Shown: positions 13,206 to 14,425 of the stretch, piece by piece
Position numbering within the stretch: position 1 is the stretch's first letter
How the letters are laid out: each line of letters opens with the position of its first letter
Assembly (NCBI GenBank): GCA_012271065.1
Contig: JAAXHE010000197.1
Location: 1-14,425, forward strand
Direction: 5' to 3'
From: Candidatus Latescibacterota bacterium
GTDB taxonomy: Bacteria; Latescibacterota; UBA2968; GCA-2709665
Length of the DNA: 14,425 bases
Program-made: the position numbers and the translations under genes
The notes under the pieces: generated by a model
Seen by the model: only the letters and a program-made list of their open reading frames with translations
Database searches by the model: none
Told to the model about the DNA's origin: nothing

Positions 13206-13643
13206 TTACCTGCTGTAGGATTCCTTGATTTCTTCGTAGGACTGGCCCTCGTATTTCGAGGGGCACTTGGCCAACAGGGTTTCCGCGCGAAAGAGGCCGC
13301 TCGCGCCTACCTGGCCTTCCAGGACAACGTCAGCTTCATCCCTGAACGTGTCGGGGACAATGCCCGCATAGACCACGGGTCGTTTCGCCGAAAAGGCCTC
13401 GCCCTCAAGGGGCTCCCAGATCTGGAACTCGACAATACGGTCCGGAAGTTTCCGTATCGTGCCGGGTGTGACCTTGCCCGCGAGCTTGATGCGTTTATTC
13501 ACAAATTCGGACTCTCGGGCTTGCAGTTCGGAAACGGTGAGGTAATACATCGCCATTTTCTGCGAGCTGGTAACGACCAGCAGAACAAGGCACGCGATAA
13601 TGACCGCGAATCCCGATATGAACTTGACTTTTCGAACCGTCAT
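13206..13643 (-). CDS. ccmE: Cytochrome c maturation heme chaperone CcmE, Cys type
   Basis: CcmE receives heme from CcmC in the periplasm and passes it to CcmF. The 145 residues fit the family: basic N-terminus, one membrane helix (8-26, FISGFAVIIACLVLLVVTSS), then an OB-fold beta barrel (about 35-125, with the VSELQARESEFVNKRIKLAG and VVYAGIVPDTFRDEADVVLEG segments). The heme attachment site is LLAKCPSKYEG: Cys127 replaces the usual His, with the conserved Tyr131 four residues on (CxxxY instead of HxxxY). The Cys form is known from archaea and sulfate reducers. ATG 13643 lies 47 nt upstream of the gap to ccmF and begins the operon. No Shine-Dalgarno is seen. Confidence 0.93.
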   Translation of the reverse strand: MTVRKVKFISGFAVIIACLVLLVVTSSQKMAMYYLTVSELQARESEFVNKRIKLAGKVTPGTIRKLPDRIVEFQIWEPLEGEAFSAKRPVVYAGIVPDTFRDEADVVLEGQVGASGLFRAETLLAKCPSKYEGQSYEEIKESYSR

Positions 13644-13660
13644 TATCGGAGTTCCAGGAA

Positions 13661-13666
13661 AGTATA
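13661..13666 (-). promoter_or_regulatory. Possible -10 element of the ccm operon
   Basis: On the - strand this reads TATACT, five of six positions of the sigma70 consensus. It would place the start of transcription about 10 nt before the ccmE ATG at 13643, giving an almost leaderless message, in keeping with the lack of a Shine-Dalgarno there. No good -35 hexamer is present at the right spacing. Confidence 0.28.
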
Positions 13667-13937
13667 TTGCTTCAGGAAACCCTCACGGCGCCGTACTTAT
13701 GTTGACGTCCGGTCCCGGGTTTGGCGCCGTTTCGGTACGCCGGCACAACTTGCGAGGGCGAAGCGCGACCGCCAACGAAATATAAAGAAGAACGACGCAT
13801 TATCCACATGAAAAAAGCGTTTGCGCGGTTTATCGGCAACCGGGGCTATGGTCCGCGCGGTGACCGGCCGGTTCCCCGTATTGGCATCCTGCGGTGAGAC
13901 GTGGTCGAAATGCCCGCGCTTCGCTACCATCCGCCGA

Positions 13938-13967
13938 CCCTTCGGCAGGCTCAGGGAACGGCTCAGG
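13938..13967. repeat. REP-like string and 8-bp direct repeat
   Basis: CCCTTCGGCAGGCTCAGGG (13938-13956) is an imperfect palindrome with CCCT and AGGG ends. Such CTTCGxCAGGCTCAGG strings are widespread in intergenic DNA of several phyla (general knowledge). GGCTCAGG repeats 12 bp further on. Confidence 0.35.
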
Positions 13968-14076
13968 CTGCTCGCGTGCATCCGTGGATTCAGCCGAGCG
14001 ATGTACGTTTCATCTCTTCATGTCCCGGTCAGTCCCCTTTTTGTGCGCCTTAATCGCAGTTAATCCTGCATATTGC

Positions 14077-14086
14077 TGATTAATCA
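14077..14086. promoter_or_regulatory. 10-bp palindrome, possible operator
   Basis: TGATTAATCA is a perfect palindrome 14 nt upstream of the -35 hexamer of the dioxygenase promoter. The two TTAATC half-like copies before it (14050-14055, 14060-14065) form a small cluster. This position fits an activator or repressor site; no regulator is identified. Confidence 0.3.
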
Positions 14087-14099
14087 CGGTCCAAATGGC

Positions 14100-14128
14100 T
14101 TGACAGAAGCCGTTCTGGAACCATATTC
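14100..14128 (+). promoter_or_regulatory. Sigma70-like promoter for the dioxygenase gene
   Basis: A perfect TTGACA (14100-14105) is followed after 16 bp by CATATT (14122-14127), four of six matches to the -10 consensus. Transcription would begin near 14134-14136, giving a leader of about 65 nt before the ATG at 14199. Confidence 0.5.
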
Positions 14129-14198
14129 GGGACCGTCCTGTGCCGACGGGCATTCCCGGGAGCTTTTCATTCCTTTCGATCGGATGAGGGAGGACGAC

Positions 14199-14425
14199 AT
14201 GGCTGTTCTGGACGCCGAGGCGCTGGATTTCTGGGAGGAGAACGGATACGTTGTGGTGCCCGAAGCTGTACCGCCGGAAAACTGCCGTGAGGCCGCGGCG
14301 GCCGTCTGGGCGTTTCTGGGTATGGACGCCGAAGATGCTGAGACGTGGTACCCGGATCCGCCGAGGCCCGGAATCATGGTGGAGATGTACCAGAACCAGG
14401 CGCTGTGGAACAACCGCCAGCACCC
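14199..14425 (+). CDS. Phytanoyl-CoA dioxygenase (PhyH) family protein, 5' part
   Basis: The gene runs off the right edge after 75 codons, so this is partial. The N-terminal reads MAVLDAEALDFWEENGYVVV (residues 1-20), then PEAVPPENCREAAAAVW, the usual opening of PhyH-family Fe(II)/2-oxoglutarate oxygenases (a helix, then FWxxNGYVVVPxxV). GIMVEMYQNQALWNNRQH (58-75) also fits the region before the barrel. The iron-binding HxD...H triad lies beyond the window, so activity cannot be checked. GGAGG at 14189-14193 is 5 nt before the ATG. The substrate is unknown; many homologues in uncultured lineages are multicopy and of uncertain function. Confidence 0.75.
   Translation, partial: MAVLDAEALDFWEENGYVVVPEAVPPENCREAAAAVWAFLGMDAEDAETWYPDPPRPGIMVEMYQNQALWNNRQH

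Larger units (their letters stand above)
13644..14198. other. 555-nt divergent intergenic region
   Basis: This separates the leftward ccm operon from the rightward dioxygenase gene. A TATACT-type -10 for ccm may be at 13661-13666 (- strand), and a stronger promoter faces right at 14100-14128. It also holds repeats: GGCGCCGT at 13687-13694 and again at 13723-13730; GGCTCAGG at 13948-13955 and 13960-13967; and a REP-like string at 13938-13956. A 29-codon frame at 13808-13897 (starting MKKAFARFIGN) has no support beyond its start. I see no convincing RNA gene. Confidence 0.5.

Noticed and set aside
11890..13218. Long open frame (442 codons) on the + strand
   Set aside because: It is antisense to ccmF, whose protein is unmistakable. 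The translation is dominated by charged residues, Gly, His and Gln, as expected from reversing a membrane-protein gene.
13808..13897. Small + strand ORF of 29 codons (MKKAFARFIGN...)
   Set aside because: No ribosome binding site of note, no recognisable motif and no sign of conservation can be seen. It could be chance.
14010..14423. Open frame on the - strand (137 codons)
   Set aside because: It is antisense to the phytanoyl-CoA-dioxygenase gene and its promoter region, and it lacks any recognised motif.

Overview
This is a GC-rich bacterial chromosome window with tightly packed genes and no phage, CRISPR, complete insertion sequence or RNA gene that I can see. The lineage cannot be fixed from sequence alone. 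A DUF5683-like membrane protein, a phytanoyl-CoA-dioxygenase-family gene, a secreted esterase and a cysteine-type CcmE together suggest an uncultured FCB-type or related Gram-negative group (Latescibacterota-like is my guess, low confidence).

Left half (about 100-5660, + strand): a catabolic gene run. It holds KDPG/KHG aldolase (eda), a ROK-family sugar kinase overlapping it by 4 nt, a small DUF5683-like membrane protein, a HisC-like aminotransferase, a KduD/gluconate-dehydrogenase-type SDR, a secreted alpha/beta hydrolase of the acetyl-xylan-esterase/dienelactone-hydrolase type, and a 70-codon ORF that looks like the broken 5' end of a larger gene. Together they suggest uptake and breakdown of sugar acids or plant/algal polysaccharide through an Entner-Doudoroff-type split. 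A perfect 9-bp hairpin at 5696-5718 separates this run from the convergent right half.

Right half (13643 down to 5729, - strand): a System I cytochrome c maturation operon. In transcription order it reads ccmE, ccmF, ccmH, a short CcmI-like membrane protein, a 30-residue zinc-ribbon microprotein, a 364-residue periplasmic protein rich in HxH motifs with a membrane anchor and a CcmI-like tail, ccmA, ccmB, ccmC, ccmD, then a SpoU/TrmH-family RNA methyltransferase. CcmABCD load and release heme, CcmE carries it, and CcmF with CcmH ligate it to apocytochrome. CcmE carries Cys rather than His at the heme-attachment position, yet a CcmH with an unusual five-cysteine cluster is present. No ccmG is in the window. 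The middle genes (CcmI-like, zinc ribbon, HxH protein) are joined by ATGA overlaps and are the best candidates for something poorly described.

Right edge (13644-14425): a 555-nt divergent intergenic region with a good sigma70-like promoter facing right, then the 5' part of a phytanoyl-CoA dioxygenase family gene that runs off the window.
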